Shown here piece by piece: positions 46,565 through 54,847 of a DNA stretch of 64,000 nucleotides (the stretch's first letter is position 1; the number at the start of each line of letters is the position of its first letter). The notes beneath the pieces were generated by a model. That model was not told where the DNA came from. It did not search any database and saw only the letters and a list, made by a program, of their open reading frames with translations. The position numbers and the translations under genes were made by a program. This DNA comes from Maritalea sp051251695 (lineage in GTDB: Bacteria; Pseudomonadota; Alphaproteobacteria; Rhizobiales; Devosiaceae): the NCBI RefSeq assembly GCF_051251695.1, contig NZ_JBPOEU010000012.1, positions 60,611 to 124,610 of the forward strand, in the 5' to 3' direction.

Positions 46565-47003
46565 CTGCGAGCAAAATTGCCTTACAGCCAAAAAAATATA
46601 TGACGCGGCCAAAGCGGACGTGTTTGATGCATGGATTGACGCGGCTAAAACCACTCATTGGTGGGGATGTGAAGATACCTCGAAGGTACAATCTGATATT
46701 GAGCCGCAACAGGACGGTTGCTATCGGCACAAAATGACCATCAATGGTGTCGGGGAGCATACGGTTGAGGGCAAAATTATCACATTTGATCCACCAAATT
46801 TGCTGATTTATCAAATGCCAGGTTTTTCGGCGGATCAGATCGTAACAGTGAGGGTCATTTTTGAACAGTCAGAAAGCGGCACGTTGGTCACTTTGATGCA
46901 ATCGCCAGTCCATCCTGAATATCAAGAAATCGTCAGCAATGGGTGGCGAGCTGCGTTTGAGCGTCTCGGGCAGTTTTTTGATGGCCAGCGTCGGGTGGCT
47001 TGA
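46548..47003 (+). CDS. SRPBCC/AHSA1-like domain protein
   Basis: The 151-residue protein has the START-like AHSA1 fold: YDAAKADVFDAWIDAAKTTHWWG at the N-terminus, followed by YRHKMTINGVGEHTVEGKIITFDPPNLLIYQM. ArsR-AHSA1 gene pairs are common, and the AHSA1 partner may bind a lipophilic ligand. The ligand is unknown. It overlaps the ArsR gene by 17 bases. Confidence 0.85.
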   Translation: MSVQINCEQNCLTAKKIYDAAKADVFDAWIDAAKTTHWWGCEDTSKVQSDIEPQQDGCYRHKMTINGVGEHTVEGKIITFDPPNLLIYQMPGFSADQIVTVRVIFEQSESGTLVTLMQSPVHPEYQEIVSNGWRAAFERLGQFFDGQRRVA

Positions 47004-47085
47004 GCAAAGCTTTAAATCCTCTAGCAGCAAATTGGCTTTCGGCGTATGCTTTTTTAAAGTGTCTTCACTTATTGAGCGTGTTCAA

Positions 47086-47712
47086 ATGGACCTCACGCTT
47101 TACTTCGCAGTTGTTGTTTTGGAGCTTACACTTGGCCCCTCTGTTTTGCTTGGTGTTTCTCATTCTTTGGGAATTGGCTGGCGTCGCGTGATGTTCACAG
47201 CTCTTGGCGACGTTAGTGCAAATGTTATTTAGATGGCGCTTGCCGCAACTGGATTGGGCCTAGTTTTGGCGACCTCCGCGGCAGCGTTCACCATTCTCAA
47301 AATCGTTGGAATTGCCTATCTGGTTTGGTAGGGGATCAAAATGATCCGCTCCAAAACCACATTTCAAACAGATGGGATTGAAAACCTCCCAAGGAAGTCA
47401 AATTGGTGGCATGTCAGGCAAGGATTTGTGGTGGCGATAACCAGCCCCAAAGCCATAGCGTTCTTTGTTGCCTTCTTTCCCCAGTTTATTGACCCGACGC
47501 AACCATTGGTGCCTCAATTCACTTTGATGGCGGTCAGTTTCGTCATACTTGATTATTCCGCCGTAGTGGCTTATGCCTTCATCGCTCAGCGCGCGGGAAC
47601 CAGTTTGGCCAAAAGCGGCGCGGCATATTGGATCAACAAAATATCTGGCGGAACAGTTTTGGTGGGCGCGACAATGTTAGCCACCATCAAAAAATCAGCC
47701 CCCAGCCACTAA
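47086..47712 (+). pseudogene. LysE/RhtB-family amino-acid exporter, interrupted by two in-frame TAG codons
   Basis: One reading frame encodes a LysE-type transporter: LTLGPSVLLGVSHSLGIGWRR, then MALAATGLGLVLATSAAAFTILKIVGIAYLVW, then VAITSPKAIAFFVAFFPQF and a C-terminal membrane segment. TAG codons interrupt it at 47230-47232 and 47329-47331, with no frameshift. The first fits a CAG to TAG change in the conserved position before MALAATG. TAG is a normal stop elsewhere in the window, so the gene is probably inactive. The N-terminal motif is TLGPSV where TPGPNV is usual. Confidence 0.85.
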
Positions 47713-47724
47713 AGGCAAAATATT

Positions 47725-48150
47725 ATGAGCGGTGAAAAGCTTCCATCCCAGCGTCAATTGCGGGTCGGCGAATTGGTGCGACATGCGCTTTCTGCGTTCT
47801 TGTCTCGTGATGAAATTCTAGACCCAGACTTAGATGGCGCATTCATAACAGTTCCCGAGGTCCGCATGTCCTCGGATCTGAAATGGGCAAAAGTCTATAT
47901 TATGCCATTGGGTGGGCAAGAGGTGCAGACCGTCGTTGAAGCGCTCAACCGCAACCAAAAATTCATTCGCGGCCAAATCACGCCAAAACTGGATCTTCGG
48001 TTTTCACCTGAGTTCAAGTTTTATGCAGATGAAACATTTGACGAGGCTGGCCGGATCGACAAGCTGTTGCGTTCAGATCACGTGGCGCAAGATCTTGCGC
48101 GCGAAGATGAATCTGACGAAAACGAAGTTAAAAATCAAGACGACCAGTAA
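47725..48150 (+). CDS. rbfA: Ribosome-binding factor A
   Basis: RbfA is a 30S assembly factor with a KH-like fold. The 141-residue protein has RQLRVGELVRHALSAFL, the VRMSSDLKWAKVYIMPLGG region and LRFSPEFKFYADETFDEAGRIDKLL. The last 20 residues are acidic. It starts 12 bases after the LysE pseudogene rather than directly after infB, and is followed by truB. Confidence 0.95.
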   Translation: MSGEKLPSQRQLRVGELVRHALSAFLSRDEILDPDLDGAFITVPEVRMSSDLKWAKVYIMPLGGQEVQTVVEALNRNQKFIRGQITPKLDLRFSPEFKFYADETFDEAGRIDKLLRSDHVAQDLAREDESDENEVKNQDDQ

Positions 48151-48170
48151 ACGGCCAAAAGATCAAATTG

Positions 48171-49079
48171 ATGACCCAGTTAAAACGTGTAAAACGGCCC
48201 ATTTCCGGCTGGCTTATTCTCAATAAGCCTTATGATATGACTTCGACCCAAGCCGTGGGTAAAATCAAATGGCTGTACAGCGCCAAAAAAGGCGGCCATG
48301 CGGGAACGCTTGACCCATTGGCGACTGGCATCCTGCCGATTGCCTTGGGCGAAGCGACAAAAACCGTGCCCTATGTGCAAGATGGCATCAAAATCTATGA
48401 GTTTGATCTGAAATGGGGCAGCGCCACCACAACAGACGACATCGAGGGCGAAGTGGTTGCCACTTCCGACGTACGACCAAGCAAGGGTGAACTTGAAGCG
48501 GTCTTGCCTCAGTTTACCGGCACCGTCACCCAAATTCCCCCGGCATTTTCTGCCATCAAAATTAACGGCGAACGCGCTTATGATTTGGCGCGCGCCGGTG
48601 AAAAAGTGGATATGCCACCACGCGATGTTCAAATCGAGGCGTTTGAGTTGGTTTCTCACAGCGACGACGTGTCGGCATTTCGCGTGACGTGTCAAAAAGG
48701 CACCTATGTGCGGGCGCTCGCGCGCGATATCGCAGAACAATTGGGCACAAAAGGCCATGTTTCGCGCCTCCACCGGGCGGCTGTTGGCCCATTTACCGAT
48801 GAAGATGCGACCAGTATTGATGAAATCGAAGCCCTTGAATTGGCTGAGCGCGATCTAGAATTACGTTCCTTAAATGATGCGGTTGCTCATCTTGAAGAAA
48901 TCAGCTTGGATGAGCGTCAGGCACAATTGGTCCGTATGGGCAATCCAGCACTTCTGATCGGCAAAAACGCACCGATCTCGGTAGAAGAAGCCTATGCCAC
49001 CCATAAAGGTGAAATGGTTGCTCTTGGGTTTGTTGAAAAAGGCCAGTTCAAGCCAAGTCGGGTCATCGTAGCGGGTTGA
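48171..49079 (+). CDS. truB: tRNA pseudouridine(55) synthase TruB
   Basis: TruB makes pseudouridine 55 in the T-loop of most tRNAs. The 302-residue protein has the family opening ISGWLILNKPYDMTSTQAV, the catalytic aspartate (about D47) in GHAGTLDPLATG, and the FSAIKINGERAYDLAR segment. A TTG at 48168 precedes the ATG. It follows rbfA as in other proteobacteria. Confidence 0.96.
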   Translation: MTQLKRVKRPISGWLILNKPYDMTSTQAVGKIKWLYSAKKGGHAGTLDPLATGILPIALGEATKTVPYVQDGIKIYEFDLKWGSATTTDDIEGEVVATSDVRPSKGELEAVLPQFTGTVTQIPPAFSAIKINGERAYDLARAGEKVDMPPRDVQIEAFELVSHSDDVSAFRVTCQKGTYVRALARDIAEQLGTKGHVSRLHRAAVGPFTDEDATSIDEIEALELAERDLELRSLNDAVAHLEEISLDERQAQLVRMGNPALLIGKNAPISVEEAYATHKGEMVALGFVEKGQFKPSRVIVAG

Positions 49080-49139
49080 ACCTGCGCTGAAAACCTACCT
49101 CTTTTCATCGGCTAAATTTTCCTGTATAAGCCAGCCTAA

Positions 49140-49167
49140 CCGCCCTTATGGTCTGACCGACGGGCGG
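49140..49167 (+). promoter_or_regulatory. Stem-loop in the rpsO leader
   Basis: CCGCCC (49140-49145) pairs with GGGCGG (49162-49167) in the 167-base gap between truB and rpsO, 80 bases upstream of the rpsO ATG. S15 is autoregulated through leader structures in several phyla, so this is a candidate S15 site. Confidence 0.45.
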
Positions 49168-49246
49168 CCAATTCGGGCCAGCGCTGGACGACATCTTGGC
49201 GCATGGCGGCTTATTACTCCTTTAGTTTTGTAGAAGGGAATTTACG

Positions 49247-49516
49247 ATGTCGATAACTGCTGAGCGTAAAGAAGAGCTTATCAAAGAATATGCAACCAAA
49301 GAGGGTGACACTGGTTCACCTGAAGTACAGGTTGCGATCCTTTCAGAGCGCATCACCAACCTCACCGAACATTTTAAAGGCCACAAGAAGGATAACCATT
49401 CCCGTCGTGGTCTATTGAAAATGGTTAGCTTGCGTCGTCGTTTGCTTGATTATGTCAAGAAAAAAGACGATGCGCGTTACAGGTCGCTCCTTGAGCGTCT
49501 TGGTTTGCGTCGCTAG
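49247..49516 (+). CDS. rpsO: Ribosomal protein S15
   Basis: S15 is a primary 16S rRNA binding protein that starts assembly of the 30S platform. The 89-residue length and the core EGDTGSPEVQVAILSERI, the HKKDNHSRRGLLKMVSLRRRLLDY stretch and the YRSLLERLGLRR end are typical. GAAGGG lies eight bases before the ATG. pnp lies 234 bases downstream behind a structured region. Confidence 0.98.
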   Translation: MSITAERKEELIKEYATKEGDTGSPEVQVAILSERITNLTEHFKGHKKDNHSRRGLLKMVSLRRRLLDYVKKKDDARYRSLLERLGLRR

Positions 49517-49569
49517 ACAAAAACTTTTGGCGCGGTGGCCTAGATGGTCGCCGCGTCACTTATAATCTA

Positions 49570-49666
49570 GCGAAACGGACAAGCGAGCAGGATCGTCGGT
49601 CGCTTTTGAAGTATATTTACTTCATTTCAAAAGCGCCTTGCCATCCGGCTCACTTTCCCGTTTCGC
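49570..49666 (+). promoter_or_regulatory. Long interrupted stem-loop between rpsO and pnp
   Basis: GCGAAACGG (49570-49578) pairs with CCGTTTCGC (49658-49666). Inside, GAGCAGGAT pairs with ATCCGGCTC with one mismatch. The inner CGCTTTTGAA (49601-49610) pairs perfectly with TTCAAAAGCG (49626-49635), topped by GTA-TATT-TAC. The layout is like the RNase III-cleaved pnp leader of enterobacteria. Confidence 0.55.
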
Positions 49667-49750
49667 CAATTGAATGAATGATGCCTTGTCGACGATGAAA
49701 ATGTGACCATGAGGGTCATGTCCGGCAGGGCCATATAGGAACAAAAAGAT

Positions 49751-51880
49751 ATGTTTGATCACCATAAGGTGGAACTAAACTGGGGCGGCCAACCGCTGAC
49801 CCTTGAAACAGGTAAAATGGCACGTCAGGCTGACGGCGCTGTTTTGGCAACCCTTGGCGAAACCGTTGTATTGGCAACCGTTGTTTCAGCCAAAAAAGCA
49901 AAAGCGGGCGTCGATTTTTTCCCGATGACCGTGAACTACCAAGAAAAATTCTACGCTGCGGGTAAAATCCCGGGTGGCTACTTCAAACGTGAAGGCCGTC
50001 CAACAGAAGCGGAAACACTGATCTGTCGTTTGATCGACCGTCCAATCCGTCCATTGTTCCCAGCGGGCTATAAGCACGAAACACAAATCGTTGTAACAGT
50101 ACTTCAGTACGACCTGGAAAACCGTCCAGACGTTCTTGGCCTGGTTGCAGCTTCTGCAGCGCTCACCATTTCTGGTATCCCGTTCATGGGCCCAATTGGT
50201 GCGGCACGCGTTGGTTATATCGACGGCGAATATGTTTTGAACTTTGCGCCAGAACAAGGCACAGATTCAAAATTGGATTTGGTCATGGCCGGCACACAAG
50301 ACGCCGTTTTGATGGTTGAATCAGAAGCTAGCGAACTAAGCGAAGATCAGATGCTTGGCGCGGTTATGTATGGCCACGAGCAATCACAAAAAGTCATTGA
50401 TGCGATCATCAAGCTTGCTGAATTAGCGGCTAAAGAGCCACGCGAGTTCGAAGCAGAAGACAATTCTGCCCTTGAAGCTGAAATGCTTAAATTGGTTGAA
50501 GACGATTTGCGCGCTGCTTATCAAATTACTGAAAAGCAAGAACGTTACGTTGCTATTGATGCGGCTAAAGCCAAAGTGAAAGAGCACTATGCTCCAGCCG
50601 AAGGCGAAGACGCTCAGTATAAAGACGAAACAATTGGTGCAGTGTTTAAATCGCTTCAAGCACAAGTTGTTCGCTTGAGCGTTTTGGATACAGGCAAGCG
50701 TATTGATGGTCGTGATCTTTCAACGGTTCGTCCTATCATTGCTGAAGCTGGCATTTTGCCACGTACGCACGGTTCTGCTGTGTTTACACGCGGTGAAACA
50801 CAAGCCTTGGTTGTTGCAACGCTAGGTACTGGCGACGACGAACAGTTCGTTGATAGCCTTGACGGTACGTTCAAAAACAACTTCATGCTGCACTATAACT
50901 TCCCTCCATATTCTGTGGGTGAAGCTGGTCGTATGGGCGGCACAAGCCGTCGTGAAACGGGCCATGGTAAATTGGCTTGGCGCGCGATCAACCCAGTACG
51001 CCCAAGTGTTGAAGAATTCCCTTACACTATTCGTATCGTGTCTGAGATCACTGAATCTAATGGTTCATCTTCAATGGCAAGTGTTTGCGGTGCATCATTG
51101 GCGCTTATGGATGCAGGTGTTCCGATGGCACGTCCGGTTTCTGGTATTGCCATGGGCTTGATCATGGAAGGCGAGCGTTTCGCTGTTCTTTCAGACATTT
51201 TGGGTGATGAAGATCACCTTGGCGACATGGACTTTAAAGTGGCTGGTACGTCAGAAGGTATCACTTCACTTCAAATGGACATCAAAATCGCTGGCATCAC
51301 CGAAGACATCATGAAAACAGCTTTGGCTCAGGCTAAAGATGGTCGTGAGCATATCTTGGGCGAAATGTCTAAAGCGCTTGATGGTGCTCGTGACGAAGTT
51401 GGTGAATTTGCGCCACGCATCGAAACCATGAAGATCCCAACCGACAAAATCCGTGAAGTTATCGGTACTGGCGGCAAAGTGATCCGTGAGATCGTTGAAA
51501 AAACCGGCGCTAAAGTGAACATCGAAGACGATGGCACCATCAAAATTGCTTCAAGCGATGGCAAAGCCATCGACGCAGCGATTAAATGGATCAAGTCGAT
51601 CACAGATGAGCCAGAAGTTGGCGAAATCTACCAAGGTACAGTTGTTAAATGTGTTGATTTTGGCGCATTCGTGAACTTCTTTGGTCCACGTGATGGCCTT
51701 GTACACATTTCACAACTTGCCGATAAGCGCGTTGAAAAAACAACTGACGTCGTTAAAGAAGGCGGCAAAGTCTACGTTAAATTGATGGGCTTTGACGACC
51801 GCGGCAAAGTGCGTTTGTCCATGAAAGTTGTAAACCAGGAAACGGGCGAAGAAATCAAAGAAGGCGAAGCTGACGAGTAG
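49751..51880 (+). CDS. pnp: Polyribonucleotide nucleotidyltransferase (PNPase)
   Basis: PNPase is a phosphorolytic 3'-5' exonuclease of the RNA degradosome. The 709-residue protein has two RNase PH-like domains, the RMGGTSRRETGHGKLAWRA segment, the KH domain (IGTGGKVIREIVEKTGAKVNIEDDGTI, about residues 570-600) and a C-terminal S1 domain (YQGTVVKCVDFGAFVNFFGPRDGLVHISQL). A terminator follows. Codon use in this gene is unusually rich in T-ending codons, as expected for a highly expressed gene. Confidence 0.98.
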   Translation: MFDHHKVELNWGGQPLTLETGKMARQADGAVLATLGETVVLATVVSAKKAKAGVDFFPMTVNYQEKFYAAGKIPGGYFKREGRPTEAETLICRLIDRPIRPLFPAGYKHETQIVVTVLQYDLENRPDVLGLVAASAALTISGIPFMGPIGAARVGYIDGEYVLNFAPEQGTDSKLDLVMAGTQDAVLMVESEASELSEDQMLGAVMYGHEQSQKVIDAIIKLAELAAKEPREFEAEDNSALEAEMLKLVEDDLRAAYQITEKQERYVAIDAAKAKVKEHYAPAEGEDAQYKDETIGAVFKSLQAQVVRLSVLDTGKRIDGRDLSTVRPIIAEAGILPRTHGSAVFTRGETQALVVATLGTGDDEQFVDSLDGTFKNNFMLHYNFPPYSVGEAGRMGGTSRRETGHGKLAWRAINPVRPSVEEFPYTIRIVSEITESNGSSSMASVCGASLALMDAGVPMARPVSGIAMGLIMEGERFAVLSDILGDEDHLGDMDFKVAGTSEGITSLQMDIKIAGITEDIMKTALAQAKDGREHILGEMSKALDGARDEVGEFAPRIETMKIPTDKIREVIGTGGKVIREIVEKTGAKVNIEDDGTIKIASSDGKAIDAAIKWIKSITDEPEVGEIYQGTVVKCVDFGAFVNFFGPRDGLVHISQLADKRVEKTTDVVKEGGKVYVKLMGFDDRGKVRLSMKVVNQETGEEIKEGEADE

Positions 51881-51907
51881 TCACTTCAAATTCTTTGACT
51901 GAATTAG

Positions 51908-51943
51908 AAAGCCCGGCCTGAGAAATCAGTGTCGGGCTTTTTG
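51908..51943 (+). terminator. Intrinsic terminator after pnp
   Basis: AAAGCCCG pairs with CGGGCTTT, followed by a T run, 28 bases after the pnp stop codon. Confidence 0.85.
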
Positions 51944-52029
51944 TTTACTGTTCTTTTGCGCCGCCGTTGGTCGCAGCGCTCAGCATTTTTTTGGCGCTCA
52001 TGCCGCGCAGGCTGCCCAACCATCTTATT

Positions 52030-52060
52030 CGTCATCCTCGGACTTGATTTGAGGATCCAC
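52030..52060. repeat. Dispersed palindromic repeat copy
   Basis: A core of CGGACTTGAT followed by a GAGG-type arm (CCTCGGACTTGATTTGAGG) forms a short stem. The same core recurs at 62252-62279 (CCCCGGACTTGATCCGGGG), so it is a dispersed intergenic repeat, here degenerate. It lies between pnp and the IS6 element. Confidence 0.55.
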
Positions 52061-52155
52061 CCGGCTCTTTGATTTAATGAAACCAAATAAATGTGTTTCG
52101 GGGACATCGTCGCCAACTCACCAGGGCCCCTCGTGTCGAGCAAGAGGGTGATGAT

Positions 52156-52975
52156 GGTTCTGTCGCAAAATTTACGCTCGGTTCATTTTGATTTTGTATT
52201 GAGCTCTCAACTAAATGAATATGCAGGTTGAGGTTCCAATGATCGACTTTAAAGGCAGCCACTATCCCAAAGACGTAATTTTATATGCGGTATTTTTCTA
52301 TGTCAGATACGCTGTATCCTATCGTGATCTGGAAGAGATTATGGCAGAGCGTGGTGTTGTCGTTGACCACGCGACGCTGAACAGATGGGTGGTCAAGTAT
52401 TCACCGTTGATTGCATGTGAGGCTCATCGCCGGAAATCCGCAACAAACAGTTCTTGGCATATGGACGAGACCTACATTAAGGTTAGGGGCAAGTGGATGT
52501 ATCTTTATCGCGCTGTTGATAAACACGGGAAAGCCCTTGATTTCATGCTGTCTGAGCGCCGAAATGAAGTCGCAGCTACTAATTTCTTTGCTCGAACAAT
52601 CAAAAATAATGGTTGGCCTGAAAAGGTTGCAATAGATAAGAGTGGAGCTAATTTTGCAGGATTACAAAACATGAATCTGCTACTGCTATTGCATGGATGG
52701 TTGTGGCTAATCGACGTCCTGCAGGTCAAATATCTCAATAACATGATTGAACAAGACCATCGTTTCATCAAGAAGTTGACCCGCCCTATGAAAGGCTTCA
52801 AATCCTTTCAATCTGCATCAGCAACATTGGAGGGTATCGAAGTCGCTCACATGATCCGAAAGCACCAATTTATATTCAGTGGCCAATCCGTATTTCAGCA
52901 ATTCGCATCACTCGCTGCATAATCGTGGCTAGCGATAGCCAGTTCTCTAACCGCTTAAAAAATTGCGACAGAACC
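52156..52975 (+). mobile_element. IS6-family insertion sequence, 820 bp
   Basis: The element is bounded by GGTTCTGTCGCAA at 52156-52168 and its inverted copy at 52963-52975 (13 perfect bases, then diverging). It has one transposase gene and the length is that of typical IS6 members. The eight bases on each side differ (GTGATGAT and GTCCGTAG), so no target-site duplication is present. This suggests an old insertion or a later rearrangement at one end. Confidence 0.92.
52215..52922 (+). CDS. IS6-family transposase
   Basis: The 235-residue DDE transposase is complete. It has YAVSYRDLEEIMAERGVVVDHATLNRW (helix-turn-helix part) and catalytic residues D84 (WHMDETY), D141 (AIDKSGAN) and E179 (MIEQDHR). 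The start could also be ATG 52239 (MIDFKGSHYPKD), which is the more common family start. The ends of the element match the family. Confidence 0.93.
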   Translation: MNMQVEVPMIDFKGSHYPKDVILYAVFFYVRYAVSYRDLEEIMAERGVVVDHATLNRWVVKYSPLIACEAHRRKSATNSSWHMDETYIKVRGKWMYLYRAVDKHGKALDFMLSERRNEVAATNFFARTIKNNGWPEKVAIDKSGANFAGLQNMNLLLLLHGWLWLIDVLQVKYLNNMIEQDHRFIKKLTRPMKGFKSFQSASATLEGIEVAHMIRKHQFIFSGQSVFQQFASLAA

Positions 52976-53288
52976 GTCCGTAGTCAGGGTATTTGGAACC
53001 AATAGACGCTGACGTCAGACATACGCATGCTTGGTGTAAACCCGATGGTTGACATAAAGAAAATTGGCCGACAAAATTTTGCCCAGTCACCATATTATGG
53101 GGCAGTGGCAAAAAATTGAATAAAAATTTTCGCCGTTAAACCTTTGTTAACCATGTTCTTTCGGACCAAGAACCAAAAAAATGAAATGCCTTTTGATAAA
53201 GGTCTGAAACTATTTCTGTTTTTCTTCCGTACTTAACTAGTAGCTGACTAATTGTGTCAGCCCAAACTGTATTAAGGGAGAAATTTCT
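52976..53288. other. Gene-free gap before the ferritin-like pair
   Basis: No coding frame is supported. The stretch holds a TGACGTCA palindrome near 53015, a possible TTGACA (53049-53054) with a weak -10, and a hairpin GCTGAC (53243-53248) with GTCAGC (53256-53261) in the presumed leader of the next gene. Confidence 0.4.
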
Positions 53289-53945
53289 ATGACGGATAAA
53301 TCCAAAATTTCTAGACGGCATGTGTTGAAGTGGACCGGCGTGTCGGCAACGATAATGGTTGCGGGTGCAGTTCTGCCCAACTTTGGCATCAGTGCCGCGC
53401 TTGCGGCAGATCTTGGTGAAGGCGACTTCGGCGTCTTGAACTATGCTTATGCGTTGGAGCAGCTGGAAGCCGCATATTATACGCAAGTGGTCGATAATCC
53501 TTATGCGGATATGTCCGATGCAGAAATGCAAATACTTACCGATATTCGTGACCACGAAATCGATCATCGTGACTTTTTGAAAGGTGCTTTGGGCGAAAAA
53601 GCAATTCCTGCTTTGGAAGTTGATTTTTCAGCCGTGGACTTTTCAAGCCGTGACAGCGTTTTAGAGACCGCCAAAACGTTCGAAGATTTGGGCGTTTCTG
53701 CCTATAATGGTGCCGGCAAATTGATCAAGAATCCTGATTATTTGCTACAGGCTGGTCGTATTGTTTCTGTTGAAGCACGCCACGCCGCAGCAATCCGTGA
53801 TCTGCTTCTACCGCTCTCTGTGGCTTTTGCTGGACCTGATGTCATTGATGGCAATGGCTTGGATGTCGCCCGCGAACCGGCTGAAGTTCTTGCCGCTGCC
53901 GGTCCGTTCATCAAAACCGATGTCACCGCAAAATCATTTATTTAG
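53289..53945 (+). CDS. Tat-exported ferritin-like protein (copy 1)
   Basis: The 218-residue protein begins with a twin-arginine signal (SRRHVLKWTG, residues 9-18; hydrophobic stretch to about 40, then AAD cleavage region). The mature part is a four-helix ferritin-like bundle with probable di-iron ligands E57, E90, H93 (HEIDH), E132 (TFEDLG), E162 and H165 (VEARH). It fits the Ferritin_2 / DUF4439 group, some of which are desiccation-related. Its paralogue follows 28 bases later. Iron storage or peroxide removal in the periplasm is a guess. Confidence 0.85.
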   Translation: MTDKSKISRRHVLKWTGVSATIMVAGAVLPNFGISAALAADLGEGDFGVLNYAYALEQLEAAYYTQVVDNPYADMSDAEMQILTDIRDHEIDHRDFLKGALGEKAIPALEVDFSAVDFSSRDSVLETAKTFEDLGVSAYNGAGKLIKNPDYLLQAGRIVSVEARHAAAIRDLLLPLSVAFAGPDVIDGNGLDVAREPAEVLAAAGPFIKTDVTAKSFI

Positions 53946-53973
53946 GCGAAGCGTTCGTTAGAGGAGATTACTT

Positions 53974-54636
53974 ATGGAACATCAAACAAAATCGAATATA
54001 TTAGCTCAGGTCGATCCGGAAATTACGGAGATACTTGTCTCTAATCGTCGCAGCTTTTTCAAATCCGCTGCGGTTAAACTGGGCGCAATTGCCAGTGCCC
54101 CTGTGGTACTTGCAGCGGCTTCACAGCAAGCATTTGGCCAGAGCTTGCCCCAAAGTGTGGTAGACGTTCTCAATTATGCCCTCACGTTGGAGCATATTGA
54201 AGACGCGTTTTACCGGTCCGGACTTGAAGCCGGTGTGATCCCAGAAAAATACCTCACCATTTTCCGCCATATTGGTCTGCATGAAGCCCAACATGTGGAA
54301 TTTCTCTCAAATGCACTTGGGAGTGCGGCTGTAGAACGTCCAGCGCTTGATCTAACTGCTGGCGGTAAATATGGCGATGCGCTTGAAAACTTCGACACAT
54401 ATTTGACCTTGAGCCAAACGTTCGAAGATCTTGGTGTGGCCGCTTATAAAGGCCAGGCTGGCAATCTGATCGACCATGATGATTTGTTGACCGTTGCTCT
54501 GCAAATCCACTCCGTGGAAGCACGTCACGCTGCAGTTGTTCGCAAAATTGGTGGCAAGAAAAGCTGGGATGGTGCTTATGACGAGCCCATGACCAAAGAA
54601 GAAGTTTTGGCTGCGGCCAAGCCATTCTTGGCATAG
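53974..54636 (+). CDS. Tat-exported ferritin-like protein (copy 2)
   Basis: The 220-residue protein is a paralogue of the gene just upstream. It carries a Tat-type signal (NRRSFFKSA, residues 24-32) and the same ligand set: E73, E104, H107, E151, E182 and H185. The ligand sequences TFEDLG and SVEARHAA are shared by both copies, and the spacing between signal and fold differs slightly. The two genes form one operon with a terminator after the second. Confidence 0.85.
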   Translation: MEHQTKSNILAQVDPEITEILVSNRRSFFKSAAVKLGAIASAPVVLAAASQQAFGQSLPQSVVDVLNYALTLEHIEDAFYRSGLEAGVIPEKYLTIFRHIGLHEAQHVEFLSNALGSAAVERPALDLTAGGKYGDALENFDTYLTLSQTFEDLGVAAYKGQAGNLIDHDDLLTVALQIHSVEARHAAVVRKIGGKKSWDGAYDEPMTKEEVLAAAKPFLA

Positions 54637-54664
54637 CTAAACCAATAGTCCTTGGGCTATGGAG

Positions 54665-54695
54665 CGCACCGCGTGGGTTCATGCGGTGTGTTTTT
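54665..54695 (+). terminator. Intrinsic terminator after the ferritin-like pair
   Basis: An 8-bp stem (CGCACCGC / GCGGTGTG, one G-U pair) with a 10-base loop is followed by five T. Confidence 0.75.
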
Positions 54696-54847
54696 ATGTC
54701 TAATGTACGTCGCAAATTTGAAGTGCGTAGGCAGCTGATAGGGCGCGCCACCCGTAAATGTGCTCGGGGGTGCCGGGGCAGCCTGCGCGGCGTGAGCGCA
54801 AAAGAATTAGAGTTGAGCGCAGCGACCAAAGGCGGCGCGAAAATGCC

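Noticed and set aside
51908..52155. Remnant gene between pnp and the IS6 element
   Set aside because: Only a dispersed palindrome and frames without start signals; no family match.
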